DNA of 64,000 nucleotides, from positions 62,001-126,000 of the forward strand of contig NZ_VCQN01000002.1 in assembly GCF_005938125.1 (NCBI RefSeq), read 5' to 3'. Shown in pieces: positions 8,659-18,453 of the stretch. Source of the stretch: Bacillus sp. BHET2. Its GTDB lineage: Bacteria; Bacillota; Bacilli; Bacillales; Bacillaceae_B. Under the pieces are notes generated by a model. That model saw only the letters and a list, made by a program, of their open reading frames with translations, had not been told where the DNA came from and searched no databases. Every line of letters begins with the position of its first letter. The stretch's first letter is position 1. The position numbers and the translations under genes were made by a program.

Positions 8659-9432
8659 TTATCCAAATCGCCCCGACACGTAATCTTCTGTTCTTTTATC
8701 AGTGGGATTAGAAAATATTTTATCGGTTTCATCCAGTTCAATCAAGTCACCTAATAAGAAAAAGGCGGTTTTATCAGAAACCCTCGCTGCCTGCTGCATA
8801 TTATGAGTGACAATGACAATCGTATATTGTTTCTTAAGCTCACCGATTAACTCTTCAATTTTAACTGTAGAAATAGGATCCAATGCTGATGTCGGTTCAT
8901 CCATCAATAGGATTTCAGGCTTTGTTGCCAAAGCTCTGGCAATGCAAAGACGCTGTTGCTGCCCGCCCGATAGACCCATTGCCGGGGCATCTAATCGATC
9001 CTTTACTTCATCCCATAACGCAACATTTTTCAAAGTTGACTCTACAATTTCATCAAGCTCTTTTTTCTTTTTGACCCCATGTACTTTTGGTCCGAATGTA
9101 ATATTGTTATAAATGCTCTGAGGAAATGGATTTCCCTTTTGGAATACCATCCCTACTTTTTTCCTTAATTCAACTAAATCCACTTTATCAGAGAGGATAT
9201 TCGTTCCATCATAGTTGATTTCACCGGACATTTTAATCCCTGGAACAGAGCGATTCATTAGGTTTAAAGTCTTAACGAATGTTGATTTCCCACAACCTGA
9301 TGGTCCAATGATCGCCGTTACCTCTTTATCATAAATAGGAAATGTAATATTTTTTAATGCATAGTTATTTCCATACCATAAATTTAAATCATTTACATTA
9401 AAAGCCGTTTTTTTCGTTGTTGCTACTGACAC
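8659..9432 (-). CDS. pstBB: Phosphate ABC transporter ATP-binding protein (second copy)
   Basis: This ~257-residue ATPase powers high-affinity phosphate import with PstC and PstA. Walker A reads GPSGCGKST, the signature LSGGQQQR, Walker [12 protein letters not shown], and the switch His is in VTHNMQQA. The GTG at 9432 is preferred to a TTG five codons upstream because GGAGGGG precedes it at the right distance. It is closely related to the adjacent upstream copy, a tandem duplication also found in Bacillus subtilis (pstBA-pstBB). Confidence 0.95.
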   Translation of the reverse strand: MSVATTKKTAFNVNDLNLWYGNNYALKNITFPIYDKEVTAIIGPSGCGKSTFVKTLNLMNRSVPGIKMSGEINYDGTNILSDKVDLVELRKKVGMVFQKGNPFPQSIYNNITFGPKVHGVKKKKELDEIVESTLKNVALWDEVKDRLDAPAMGLSGGQQQRLCIARALATKPEILLMDEPTSALDPISTVKIEELIGELKKQYTIVIVTHNMQQAARVSDKTAFFLLGDLIELDETDKIFSNPTDKRTEDYVSGRFG

Positions 9433-9455
9433 GCGAAACCCCTCCAACTAAATGA

Positions 9456-10271
9456 TCAACTGAAACGCCCTGAAATATAGTCTTCCGTTCTCTTTTCTGA
9501 TGGATTCGTGAAAATTTTCTCTGTTTGATCAAACTCTACTAAATCACCATTATAAAAGAATGCTGTCTTGTCAGAGACACGGGATGCCTGTCCCATATTA
9601 TGAGTCACGATCACTATTGTGTACTCTTTTTTTAAATCGGTTATCAATTCTTCAATCTTCGCATTCGAGATTGGATCTAATGCCGAACAAGGTTCGTCCA
9701 ATAGCATGACGGTCGGTTTCATTGCGATCGTCCTTGCAATGCACAACCGTTGTTGCTGCCCACCAGATAGTGAAAGTGCTGAAGTATGAAGACGATCTTT
9801 TACTTCATCCCAAAGTGCGGCTTTTGTTAAGCTTTCTTCTACTAGCTCATTCAGCACGCTTTTCTTTTTGACGCCTGAAAACTTCAACGCGTGTACAATG
9901 TTTTCATATATAGACTTACTGAATGGGTTTGGTTTTTGGAATACCATCCCAATTTCTTTCCGGAGTGCTACAACATCAATATTCTTACCTAGAAGATTGA
10001 CGTCTTCATACATAATCTTACCTTCCGCCCGAGCGATTGGCACCAAATCATTCATGCGGTTAACTGTTCGTAAAAAAGTTGACTTCCCGCAACCTGAAGG
10101 ACCAATCAAAGCTGTCACAGCATTTTTTTCGATTTCCATATTCACATTTTTAACCGCGTGATTATCTCCGTAATAGAAGTCTAAATTTTGAACATCAATA
10201 ATGGTCTCTTTTTTGACTTGTTCTGCTCCTTTTGAGGACCGTTCCTGTTTTATTTCTAATTGAACCGACAT
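9456..10271 (-). CDS. pstBA: Phosphate ABC transporter ATP-binding protein (first copy)
   Basis: This 271-residue ATPase has the same motifs as its downstream twin: [36 protein letters not shown] and VTHNMGQA. It has an extra charged N-terminal stretch of ~25 residues before the conserved core at [18 protein letters not shown]. It lies 18 bases after pstA in the operon. Two PstB subunits could form either homo- or heterodimers under PstC/PstA; the sequence does not decide this. Confidence 0.95.
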   Translation of the reverse strand: MSVQLEIKQERSSKGAEQVKKETIIDVQNLDFYYGDNHAVKNVNMEIEKNAVTALIGPSGCGKSTFLRTVNRMNDLVPIARAEGKIMYEDVNLLGKNIDVVALRKEIGMVFQKPNPFSKSIYENIVHALKFSGVKKKSVLNELVEESLTKAALWDEVKDRLHTSALSLSGGQQQRLCIARTIAMKPTVMLLDEPCSALDPISNAKIEELITDLKKEYTIVIVTHNMGQASRVSDKTAFFYNGDLVEFDQTEKIFTNPSEKRTEDYISGRFS

Positions 10272-10289
10272 GTATTATCACACCTTCTA

Positions 10290-11177
10290 TTATTTTGTCG
10301 CCGTCATTTTATTATGAATGTAGCTCCCGATGAATCGAGCACCAAGGTTAAAGATTAATACGCTAAGAATCAGAACGGCTGATGCTCCAGCTGCCTTTTC
10401 ATCAACATCAGGAATTAAACCTTGTGTATTGACTGCCCAGATGTGAACAGCAAGCGTTTCAGCTGGTCTGAAAAGGTTTAATGGTGATGTCGGTGAAAAC
10501 GGATTGAGATTCAAGTAGTCCAACCTCGGGGTGGACAGGCCTGCAGTAAATAACAGGGCGGCTGCCTCACCAAATACGCGCCCTGATGCTAAGATGGCAC
10601 CTGTCAAGATAGATGGGAAGGCTCCTGGAATTAATACTGTCTTCACCGTATGCCAGTTGGTAATTCCTAACGCCAAGCTAGCTTCTTTCAGTTCACGGGG
10701 AACACTTCTGATGGCATCTTCACTTACACGTACCAATACAGGCAAGTTGAATACCGTTAAGGCTAGCGCTCCCCCAATAATGGTATAACCCCAACCAGTC
10801 GTATTAACAAACACTAGTAATCCAAACATTCCAATTACAATAGATGGTAATGATGCCAAAACTTCTATGCATGAGCGAATGGTATTCGTTATTTTCCCCG
10901 GCTTGGCATATTCAGCCATATATATGCCTCCGCCTACACCAAGAGGAACCGTTATGACCATTGTAATAAGCAGGATATAGAAAGAATTAAATAATTGATC
11001 ACGAATCCCTCCACCTGCACGTACTGCACTGGATGGAGTGGTTAAGAAATCCCATGTAACATATGGAAGACCTTTAATTAATATATAAGAAAATAGAGCA
11101 ACTAATAAGGCAATAATAATAGTTGCTATACCAATGAAAATACCTGTAGCAATCTTGTCTGCTCTCTTACTATTCAT
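10290..11177 (-). CDS. pstA: Phosphate ABC transporter permease PstA
   Basis: This 295-residue integral membrane protein has six predicted helices, the first at ~11-35. The ABC-coupling EAA loop reads KEASLALGITNWHTVKTVLIPGAFPSI at ~163-190. It forms the membrane channel together with PstC. Its ATG shares one base with the pstC stop codon (TAATG), so the two permeases are translationally coupled. Confidence 0.95.
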   Translation of the reverse strand: MNSKRADKIATGIFIGIATIIIALLVALFSYILIKGLPYVTWDFLTTPSSAVRAGGGIRDQLFNSFYILLITMVITVPLGVGGGIYMAEYAKPGKITNTIRSCIEVLASLPSIVIGMFGLLVFVNTTGWGYTIIGGALALTVFNLPVLVRVSEDAIRSVPRELKEASLALGITNWHTVKTVLIPGAFPSILTGAILASGRVFGEAAALLFTAGLSTPRLDYLNLNPFSPTSPLNLFRPAETLAVHIWAVNTQGLIPDVDEKAAGASAVLILSVLIFNLGARFIGSYIHNKMTATK

Positions 11178-12094
11178 TAGATTTTCCTCCTAGATGATAA
11201 GTAGCGAATTAATAAGATAAATACGAAAGACATGATTAGTAGAATCAGACCCATTGACCAAAGAGTGTTATTTTCCACACTTCCATAAGTGGTATGTCCC
11301 ATATTTAGCGTAATAATTGTTGTTAACGTTGCAGATGCATCTAAAACACTATGAGGAAGATCTCTTGTATTCCCTATAACCATCTGTACAGCCAAAGCCT
11401 CACCGAATGCTCTTGCCATACCTAGAACGACAGCTGTTAGTAACGTTGGTAGTGCAGCTGGAACCAACACTTTCCGAATGGTTTGCCATCTCGTTGCCCC
11501 TAATGCATATGATCCATCGCGCAAACTTTTCGGCAATGAACTCATGGCATCAGTTGCAATCGTTGTGATGGTAGGTAAAATCATTACTGATAATACAATC
11601 ATTCCTGCCAACAATGAAAACCCGATACCGGAAGAATTTTCACGAATGAAAGGAACCAATAATGTAAGCCCTATAAATCCATAAACAACGGAAGGAATTC
11701 CGACAAGGAGTTCAACAATCGGCTGCATGATTTTTCTTCCCCATGATGGGGCAATATCCGTCATAAAGATAGCCGCTCCAATACCTAGCGGTGCTGCGAC
11801 TAAAGCAGAAAGAATAGTGACAGCAAAGGACCCAAAAATGAACGGAAGAGCACCATACAGTGGATTCTCACCTGTAGGATTCCAATCTGAACTGGTTAAG
11901 AACTCAATTGGACTTACACCATTTTTAATAAATGATTGTAAACCTTTCGAAGTTAAGAAAATCGTAATGGATATTGTTGCGACAATCATAATGATTGCAC
12001 TTAATGTCACCAAAAATCTCCCCTTAAATTCGCCGTTCATCCAAGATCTATTGCTTTTAATCAGCCTCTTTGAGGCAGGTAGTTTGTTTTCCAT
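11177..12094 (-). CDS. pstC: Phosphate ABC transporter permease PstC
   Basis: This ~305-residue permease has six predicted membrane helices and a coupling loop reading LRDGSYALGATRWQTIRKVLVPAALPTLL. The ATG at 12094 is favoured; a GTG four codons upstream overlaps the AGGGG ribosome binding site. A 13-bp hairpin lies between pstS and this gene and probably lowers its expression relative to pstS. Confidence 0.93.
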   Translation of the reverse strand: MENKLPASKRLIKSNRSWMNGEFKGRFLVTLSAIIMIVATISITIFLTSKGLQSFIKNGVSPIEFLTSSDWNPTGENPLYGALPFIFGSFAVTILSALVAAPLGIGAAIFMTDIAPSWGRKIMQPIVELLVGIPSVVYGFIGLTLLVPFIRENSSGIGFSLLAGMIVLSVMILPTITTIATDAMSSLPKSLRDGSYALGATRWQTIRKVLVPAALPTLLTAVVLGMARAFGEALAVQMVIGNTRDLPHSVLDASATLTTIITLNMGHTTYGSVENNTLWSMGLILLIMSFVFILLIRYLSSRRKI

Positions 12095-12122
12095 ATCCGT
12101 AAACACCCCTAAATACGAGATA

Positions 12123-12154
12123 ATAGGGTAAATGCCCTAACGCATTTACCCTAT
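12123..12154 (-). promoter_or_regulatory. Stem-loop between pstS and pstC
   Basis: A perfect 13-bp stem (ATAGGGTAAATGC with GCATTTACCCTAT) and a 6-nt loop lie 25 bases after the pstS stop codon. No T-run follows, so it is more likely an mRNA-stabilising or processing element that favours pstS mRNA than a full terminator. Confidence 0.75.
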
Positions 12155-12178
12155 CAATTTATTTAATTACATCATCAA

Positions 12179-13090
12179 TTACTTCTTTGCTTGTTTTCCT
12201 TCAGCGTCACGTTCTACTTCCATTTTTGTAGAAGGAATGTAACCTTGATCTTTCAGTAAACCACTTTGAACATCTTCACTCATCATGTAATCAAGGAATG
12301 TTTTAGCTAAACCATCAGCTTCACCTTTAGTGTAAGAGTGCTCATATGCCCAAATTGGGAAATCACCTTTTTGTACATTTTCGTCTGTAGCTTTAACACC
12401 ATCGATTGCGAGTGGAGTTACACTATCATCTGTGAAGTAAGAGAAAGCAAGGTAACCAATTGCTCCATCTGTTTCATTGATGATCTTTTTCACTGTGTTA
12501 GAAGAATCTTCTGTGATTCCTTCAGCAGGATTTTCTCCATCTAGGCCAAACTTAACGAAAGTTGCACGAGTACCAGAAGAGTCAGGACGGTTTACAAGAG
12601 TGATCTTTTGATCCTTACCACCAAGCTCTTTCCAGTTTTTAATTTCACCTGTAAATACTTTTTTAAGATCTTCTTTAGAAATGTCTTCGATACCAACATT
12701 AGGATTAACTGCAGCTGTCATACCTACAACCGCTACTTTATGGTCAACTAACTCGTCCGCTGGAATTCCTTCTTTTTCTTCAGCGAAAACGTCCGAGTTA
12801 CCGATTTGAACTGATCCTTCAGAAACTTGGGATAATCCTGTACCAGATCCTCCAGCATTAACTTGAATGTCTGCATCTGGATTTTCTGCCATGAATTCTT
12901 CAGCTGCTGCTGCAACAAGTGGTTGCATTGCAGAAGAACCTGAAACTACGATTGAACCTGAAGCTGATTCTGAACCTTCTTTATTATCTTCAGCGTTTTC
13001 ATCAGTGCTGCTTCCATTCCCACATGCAGCTGCGAAAGCCACTAGCATTGAGATGATTAAAAGTAAACCGTATTTCTTGAAGTTCTTCAT
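12179..13090 (-). CDS. pstS: Phosphate-binding lipoprotein PstS
   Basis: This 303-residue lipoprotein captures phosphate outside the membrane and delivers it to PstC/PstA. The N-terminus KKYGLLLIISMLVAFAAAC is a lipoprotein signal with Cys23 as the acylation site, followed by a Ser/Gly/acidic linker. The phosphate-binding motifs are visible: SGSSAMQPL, AGGSGTGLSQV and NRPDSSGTRATF. GGGGG precedes the start. It is the first gene of the Pho-box-controlled operon. Confidence 0.97.
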   Translation of the reverse strand: MKNFKKYGLLLIISMLVAFAAACGNGSSTDENAEDNKEGSESASGSIVVSGSSAMQPLVAAAAEEFMAENPDADIQVNAGGSGTGLSQVSEGSVQIGNSDVFAEEKEGIPADELVDHKVAVVGMTAAVNPNVGIEDISKEDLKKVFTGEIKNWKELGGKDQKITLVNRPDSSGTRATFVKFGLDGENPAEGITEDSSNTVKKIINETDGAIGYLAFSYFTDDSVTPLAIDGVKATDENVQKGDFPIWAYEHSYTKGEADGLAKTFLDYMMSEDVQSGLLKDQGYIPSTKMEVERDAEGKQAKK

Positions 13091-13151
13091 TCTTTAATTC
13101 CCCCTAAAATATTGGTTGTTTTGTCCTACGAGTACTAGATTAATAGATGAG

Positions 13152-13190
13152 TGTTAATTGCGTTTTAATCGATTGTAAAGGTTTTGTAAA
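13152..13190 (-). promoter_or_regulatory. Pho box (PhoP-P binding site) of the pst operon
   Basis: On the minus strand four hexamers, TTTACA, TTTACA, TTAAAA and TTAACA, follow one another with exactly 5-bp spacers, giving the 11-bp period expected for PhoP dimers. A TATTAA -10-like sequence follows a few bases downstream (about 13140-13146), with pstS beginning at 13090. The remaining 13191-13401 gap holds no gene I can support. Confidence 0.9.
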
Positions 13191-13401
13191 TTCGACATTT
13201 TTCTTCATTTTTTTTACTTTTCAAACCGTTAAAACCCTTTTAAACACTTATTAAATATAGTATTAGGTAAGTGTTTGGAAATTATGTATTGTCTCTTTTA
13301 AATCATGCAATTTATTGTTTTAATCTGTATTTTCATTTGTATAAGTGAATCAATCACCTTATTTTGAGTAAAAAGACTTATGGATATGAATACATATCAA
13401 T

Positions 13402-13437
13402 AGAAAAAGCTGATTTCTACATTCGAAATCAGCTTTC
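13402..13437 (-). terminator. Terminator of pbpA
   Basis: On the minus strand AAAGCTGATTTC pairs with GAAATCAGCTTT across a 6-nt loop and is followed by T residues, eight bases after the pbpA stop codon. Confidence 0.88.
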
Positions 13438-13444
13438 TTATTTG

Positions 13445-15619
13445 TTAGTTATTCTGTTCTCTTTCAACTTGCATTTGTTCTTCCGCCTCTTTGGCATTTT
13501 CGACTTTCTTATCAATTGATGTAGGATCTTTCACTTCTTCTGCCCGCTTCTTCTTTAATTCAAAGTACTTATCCATTACTCGCTTAGATATATACTTATT
13601 CACATAAGGATCTGAAACTCCACTCGCCTGGATATGGGAAGCAGGAACCAATGTGGCATAAGCAACCTCTGGATGATCGAATGGAGCGTACCCGATCAGA
13701 GTTGTGTTATAGCTTAATTCGCCATCAACATACGTCTCTGCCGTACCTGATTTACCTGCAGCATTATACGGTGCATCTTTAAATTGTGTATATGCGGTCC
13801 CCTGAGGGTTATGGTAGACCCGGTAGAACCCTTCTTGTACGTGCTCGATTTGTGCTTGTGTTGCATCAATACGATTCAGAACATTCGTCTCTTTTTCAAA
13901 CAGGATGGGACCGAGACTTTTCTTATCATTGGTTGGTTCTCTAATTTCCTTCATGATATGAGGTTGGACTCGATACCCATCATTAGCGATAGTTGAAACG
14001 TATTGAGCTAGCTGCATAGTTGTATACGTATCAAACTGACCAATGGCTAAGTCAAGTAAGAAACCTGGATTTGTTTTGGTTCCTGTCAGACCAGCGGATT
14101 CACCTGGTAAGTCGATACCAGTAGGTACGCCTAAACCAAATTGAGCATAGTGATTTCTGAAGATATCAAATGCTTCTGGGTTATTCACGATTGGTTCATT
14201 CGGAACATAATGGCCGCCGGCGATTTTTAAAGCAACCTTCCACATATAAGCATTAGATGACTTCTCCAGTGCAAATAAATCGGTCATTGGGATCTGCTGA
14301 TACTTATTGAACCAGGAAGTCTTCGGATTGGTACCTTTAATTTTCAAAGGTTCATCGATCAGAACTTCCCCCGGTGTCAATTTCCCTGTCATGTACCCAG
14401 TTAATACGGTGGCACCCTTTACCACTGATCCGACTTCATAAGAGGAAGTAAAGGTACCAAGTGCAGCATCCCTCATCTCATATTTACCGGTTTCAGTGTT
14501 CTTAATATATTGCTTTCCGGCCATGGCTAATATCTCACCCGTATTCGGATCCACCATAACCACGAAAGCACGATCCAAATCAGGGGATGCCTGTCGATTC
14601 ACAATCTGTTTACTTAACTCTTCTTCAATGATTTTCTCAACTTCACGCTGAAGCTCCATGTCAATAGTGAGAACAATATCTTTCCCTCTTTGTCCCTCTT
14701 GAACAAGTACAGATTCTAGCACACTGCCGCCTTTTGTAACGTTTTTGATTTGTTCCTTTTGACCTTGTAATATATCTTCATATTCTAATTCAACGTAGCT
14801 TTTTCCTACACGATCATTACGATTGTAGTCTTGAGCTAAATAGGTCTCCACCAGATTTTTAGGTAACCCTTCTCTTGAAGAAGACACGTTTCCTAAGATG
14901 GTTCTTAACGTATCATCAAATACATACGATCGCTTCCAATCTGTCGTCGTGTTGATACCAGGAAGCTCACTCAGGTGCTCACTAACCACTGCGAATTCTT
15001 CTGGAGTGACTCCTTCATTCTTCACAATTTGAGGATTCAATGCATAGCCACTGGAGAATTCACGGTAGATCGCGATGATTTCCAAATCTTTTTCTGTAAG
15101 TGACGCTAATTCCTTTTTGGTAATGCGGTCTAATCTCATTTGATATACTTTTTTGTTTACTTCATCTTCAGATAGTTCTTCATTATTTTGAAGCTTTTGT
15201 ATTTCCTCGTCTGATACTTTTGCGTCTGCTTCCTCTTTATTGTTGATTAACCAATAATCTTTCTTGTCCCGTTCTGTCACTTCATTCGTATCTTTTTCAA
15301 TATAATCCGAAAGCTTTGATGCAACCTCCATCATCTCTTCTATCTTCGTGTTGTTTGCCCTAGTATACGTAATAGCATTTAACGGAACATTATCAACAAT
15401 TACATTTCCATATCGGTCATACATTTTTCCCCTTGGCACACCTGTATTGACCACAACATCTTCGGTTCTTTCTACCTCTTTCTTATAGCTTTCACCATTC
15501 ACAATCTGAACGAGTCCCAGTCTAAGGACAAGGATAGAAAACAATAAGAACACAGCGAAAAATAATAAATTCATCCGAACAGGGACATGTGTTCTTTTCT
15601 TCTTTCTATTTTTCTTCAA
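13445..15619 (-). CDS. pbpA: Penicillin-binding protein 2A (class B transpeptidase)
   Basis: This 724-residue class B PBP cross-links peptidoglycan during side-wall elongation. It has a basic cytoplasmic N-terminus, one membrane anchor at ~14-38, a PBP dimerisation domain at ~55-300, and a transpeptidase domain at ~330-690. The active-site motifs are SVVK (catalytic Ser), SSN and KSG. The last ~35 residues are acidic and Gln-rich. Its position between pst and the yqgE homologue matches pbpA of Bacillus subtilis. Confidence 0.95.
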   Translation of the reverse strand: MKKNRKKKRTHVPVRMNLLFFAVFLLFSILVLRLGLVQIVNGESYKKEVERTEDVVVNTGVPRGKMYDRYGNVIVDNVPLNAITYTRANNTKIEEMMEVASKLSDYIEKDTNEVTERDKKDYWLINNKEEADAKVSDEEIQKLQNNEELSEDEVNKKVYQMRLDRITKKELASLTEKDLEIIAIYREFSSGYALNPQIVKNEGVTPEEFAVVSEHLSELPGINTTTDWKRSYVFDDTLRTILGNVSSSREGLPKNLVETYLAQDYNRNDRVGKSYVELEYEDILQGQKEQIKNVTKGGSVLESVLVQEGQRGKDIVLTIDMELQREVEKIIEEELSKQIVNRQASPDLDRAFVVMVDPNTGEILAMAGKQYIKNTETGKYEMRDAALGTFTSSYEVGSVVKGATVLTGYMTGKLTPGEVLIDEPLKIKGTNPKTSWFNKYQQIPMTDLFALEKSSNAYMWKVALKIAGGHYVPNEPIVNNPEAFDIFRNHYAQFGLGVPTGIDLPGESAGLTGTKTNPGFLLDLAIGQFDTYTTMQLAQYVSTIANDGYRVQPHIMKEIREPTNDKKSLGPILFEKETNVLNRIDATQAQIEHVQEGFYRVYHNPQGTAYTQFKDAPYNAAGKSGTAETYVDGELSYNTTLIGYAPFDHPEVAYATLVPASHIQASGVSDPYVNKYISKRVMDKYFELKKKRAEEVKDPTSIDKKVENAKEAEEQMQVEREQNN

Positions 15620-15723
15620 TTCTTTCCAACCCTTCCTCTTATGTAAAAATTCTTTATATATTTGATCTCATATCTTAATCGTCCCTTTTTATTTTATAGA
15701 ATTTCCTTAGGATAATCTAGCCA

Positions 15724-15756
15724 TAAACAAAGAGAGGAAATCTTTCCCTCTCTTTG
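15724..15756 (-). terminator. Terminator of the yqgE-like gene
   Basis: On the minus strand CAAAGAGAGG-GAAA pairs with TTTCCTCTCTTTG (one bulged G) and is followed by TTTAT. Confidence 0.8.
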
Positions 15757-15767
15757 CTTTTAGTTCC

Positions 15768-16982
15768 TTATAGTGGGAGTACGACTTTCCTTACAAACAA
15801 ATAGATCAGCGTATGCCCTGCACCAAGCATTAATAAAAGAATCGGGATACTCTCTTCCTGATTAAAGAAAGTAACCGCAATGATGAACGCTACTACTGAA
15901 ACAATTCTTCCTATATTCAAAAAAATCTCCCTTACAACAATATATTCGATCCTCATCTCAGCTGCATTCCATCCTGAGCCTATGACATCGTATGTCATGG
16001 AAATATAAGGAACTAGCAGGATTGGATACGCAATAGCAATGACGGCTGCGTAAATGAGAAGTTTCATGTATGTTACATCAAACGCGATTAAGAATATCGC
16101 TAAATAAAGAAGGATTCCCCCCAATAATATAGCACGCTTTCGTAAATTTTTCTTTATTACCCTTGATGCGAGATAATATCCCACAAAGGCGATTCCCGAG
16201 TTGATTAATCCGAACGTACCAATCGCAAATTCACTTCCGGTACTGATGAATACAAATACAGAAATAATGAAGATAAATGTCCCTTCCCTTAGCCCCTGGA
16301 AGAAGTGAGCGTTAGTGATTAGGCGCCAATTATTATTATGTTTTCTTTCCTCAAGAATCCTAAGGAAAAGGTATCGGCCCGACGCCGGTCGCCTCTTCAG
16401 GAAAAAGCTCATGATCACCGCAACGGTGAATAGAAGGAGCGATAATCCGAACACGATCGTATATCCTTGAAAGGACTCAAACCGGGAAATAATAAATCCA
16501 GCGAGAATTGGGCCGATCATTCCCCCCGCTGAAGTCAGAGTACCAAGGAAGCCATTGAAAAAATCCCTTGTCTCAGGTTCAGTGATTTCAAACGTTAACA
16601 CATTGAACGCCAACCAATAAAATCCATAACCGATGCCCAGTAAAGCCCCTAATACGATTAGAAAGTCTTCTGCCGATTCTCCGAAAGCTAAGACGGATAT
16701 GTAAAAGAGGGCCAAAAAAATAACACCGAAGCGCAATACGATCACCCGGTCCACTTTCTTTGCCCACCTTCCAGCCAGTATAAAGGTTAATGGCTGGAAG
16801 ATGACAACGGTTAAATTATAGATGCCCAAATCGATAAATTCACCTGACTGCTTCCACAGGTAGATATTCACAAATGTGTTAGAGAGTGCGATACTCAATG
16901 AGTACAGTCCACCGATCAACAGGAGCAATGTCAGGTCCTTGGTTAAATCAATATCGCCTAAAACTTTTTTATATCTACTCAT
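15768..16982 (-). CDS. yqgE: MFS transporter, YqgE-like
   Basis: This 404-residue protein has twelve predicted membrane helices and belongs to the major facilitator superfamily. The loop 2 motif is degenerate (AGRWAKKVDRV). The central cytoplasmic loop (FLKRRPASGRYLFLRILEERKHN) separates two six-helix halves. The ATG at 16982 is chosen because GGGGAG sits eight bases upstream; a TTG two codons earlier is too close. The substrate is unknown. It lies between sodA and pbpA, as yqgE does in Bacillus subtilis. Confidence 0.85.
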   Translation of the reverse strand: MSRYKKVLGDIDLTKDLTLLLLIGGLYSLSIALSNTFVNIYLWKQSGEFIDLGIYNLTVVIFQPLTFILAGRWAKKVDRVIVLRFGVIFLALFYISVLAFGESAEDFLIVLGALLGIGYGFYWLAFNVLTFEITEPETRDFFNGFLGTLTSAGGMIGPILAGFIISRFESFQGYTIVFGLSLLLFTVAVIMSFFLKRRPASGRYLFLRILEERKHNNNWRLITNAHFFQGLREGTFIFIISVFVFISTGSEFAIGTFGLINSGIAFVGYYLASRVIKKNLRKRAILLGGILLYLAIFLIAFDVTYMKLLIYAAVIAIAYPILLVPYISMTYDVIGSGWNAAEMRIEYIVVREIFLNIGRIVSVVAFIIAVTFFNQEESIPILLLMLGAGHTLIYLFVRKVVLPL

Positions 16983-17039
16983 GTGCAAAACTCCCCTTTA
17001 ACGTACCCCTATCTTTTGAAAAAGGGAAGAAAGTTATAC

Positions 17040-17074
17040 AAAAAAAAGAGAGGTTCTAAAAAAGAACCTCCCTC
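17040..17074 (-). terminator. Terminator of sodA
   Basis: On the minus strand GAGGTTCT pairs with AGAACCTC across a T-rich loop and is followed by seven T residues. Confidence 0.88.
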
Positions 17075-17086
17075 ATTGAATGAAAA

Positions 17087-17695
17087 TTATTTAGCTGCTG
17101 AATAGCGTTTCGCCACTTCATCCCAGTTTACAACGTTCCAGAATGCACCGATGTAATCAGGGCGACGATTTTGATAATTCAGGTAGTATGCATGCTCCCA
17201 AACATCAAGGCCTAAAATTGGAGTCTTACCTTCCATAAGAGGACTATCTTGATTTGGTGTGCTTGTTACTTCTAATTCACCGTTACTTACTACAAGCCAA
17301 GCCCAACCTGAACCAAAGCGAGTAGCTGCAGCATTAGCGAACTCTTCTTTAAATGAATCAAAGCTTCCGAACTTGGAAGAAATAGCATCTGCTAGCTCTC
17401 CAGATGGAGCGCCTCCACCATTCGGAGATAATACCGTCCAGAATAGAGAGTGATTAGCGTGACCGCCACCGTTGTTACGGACTGCAGTACGAGCACCTTC
17501 AGGAACAGCGTCTAAGTTAGAAACAAGATCTTCAATGGACTTGCTTAATAAATCGTCGTGACCTTGAAGTGCATCATTTACTTTTGTCACATATGCGTTA
17601 TGGTGTTTTGTGTGGTGAATGTTCATGGTTTCCTTGTCAATATGAGGTTCCAATGCATCATATGCGTAAGGTAATTGTGGTAATTCGTAAGCCAT
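17087..17695 (-). CDS. sodA: Superoxide dismutase, Mn type
   Basis: This 202-residue cytoplasmic enzyme dismutates superoxide to oxygen and hydrogen peroxide. The metal ligands are visible: His27 in [12 protein letters not shown], the His in NHSLFW, and Asp and His in [11 protein letters not shown]. The [11 protein letters not shown] segment and a Gln in the C-terminal half (STPNQDSPL) favour manganese over iron. A strong AGGGAGGA ribosome binding site precedes the ATG, and the gene is monocistronic. Confidence 0.97.
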   Translation of the reverse strand: MAYELPQLPYAYDALEPHIDKETMNIHHTKHHNAYVTKVNDALQGHDDLLSKSIEDLVSNLDAVPEGARTAVRNNGGGHANHSLFWTVLSPNGGGAPSGELADAISSKFGSFDSFKEEFANAAATRFGSGWAWLVVSNGELEVTSTPNQDSPLMEGKTPILGLDVWEHAYYLNYQNRRPDYIGAFWNVVNWDEVAKRYSAAK

Positions 17696-17898
17696 TATTA
17701 ATTCCTCCCTATGTATAGTTACCTGAATAGTTAGTTTCAGGCCGTTTCAGTATAAGATTACCAAAACAACTAAGTCTGTTCAAATAATTTGCCTTCAATC
17801 TCTTACTTTTTTCTTACAAGTATAAAATACCCTATATTATTATATATAGTCATCGGGATTTTATATCAGTGGTTTTCAAAATCAAAAAAGCTGTTTGA

Positions 17899-18378
17899 CT
17901 AAATGACCCAAAAGAAATAGATCGCCATAACGATTTGAATAAATCCTTTGGTCAGGACACTTGAGATGAAACCTACTACCGATCCTATTCCTACTTTAAC
18001 AGCGGTCTTGAGATTGGTGCGATGCACGAGCCATTCTCCTATGACCGCACCGAGGAAAGGACCAATCAGAATCCCAATGACCGGGATGATAAATGGACCA
18101 ACCAATAATCCAACCGTACTTCCCCATATACCCGCCTTCGTTCCTCCGAATTTCTTGACACCTATCAGGTTCGCCATATAATCAGCTCCGAAAAGAAGGA
18201 CCACAAAAAGGATCTGCACGGTCCAGAACAACCAGCTAAACGGCTCGAAGTTAAACAACAATCCATACAATATAAAGCTCCCCATTAATAAAACAACACT
18301 TGGCAAAATCGGATAAACCAGCCCTATAAATGATAAAATCATCAAGCCAATAATGATGCTCCAATACACAAACTCCAC
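17899..18378 (-). CDS. yqgC: DUF456 membrane protein
   Basis: This 159-residue protein has about five predicted membrane helices and Gly-rich turns (GTKAGIWGSTVGLLVGPF, GPFLGAVIGEWL) typical of DUF456. The GTG at 18378 is preceded by GGAGGTG. The biochemical role is unknown. It follows the Na/Pi symporter gene on the same strand, but a strong terminator at 18402-18441 separates them. Confidence 0.85.
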   Translation of the reverse strand: MEFVYWSIIIGLMILSFIGLVYPILPSVVLLMGSFILYGLLFNFEPFSWLFWTVQILFVVLLFGADYMANLIGVKKFGGTKAGIWGSTVGLLVGPFIIPVIGILIGPFLGAVIGEWLVHRTNLKTAVKVGIGSVVGFISSVLTKGFIQIVMAIYFFWVI

Positions 18379-18401
18379 TTATCAGCACCTCCAATGGAAT
18401 A

Positions 18402-18441
18402 TAAAAAACGGACCCCTTTGAATCCATATCAAAGGGGTCCA
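18402..18441 (-). terminator. Terminator of the Na/Pi symporter gene
   Basis: On the minus strand a 12-bp perfect stem (GGACCCCTTTGA with TCAAAGGGGTCC) is followed by GTTTTTT. It ends shortly before the DUF456 start codon. Confidence 0.92.
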
Positions 18442-18453
18442 TTTAAACCAGTC

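Noticed and set aside
8659..10271. The two adjacent pstB genes as an assembly duplication.
   Set aside because: The proteins differ at many positions and in their N-termini, and the same tandem pair is known in Bacillus subtilis.
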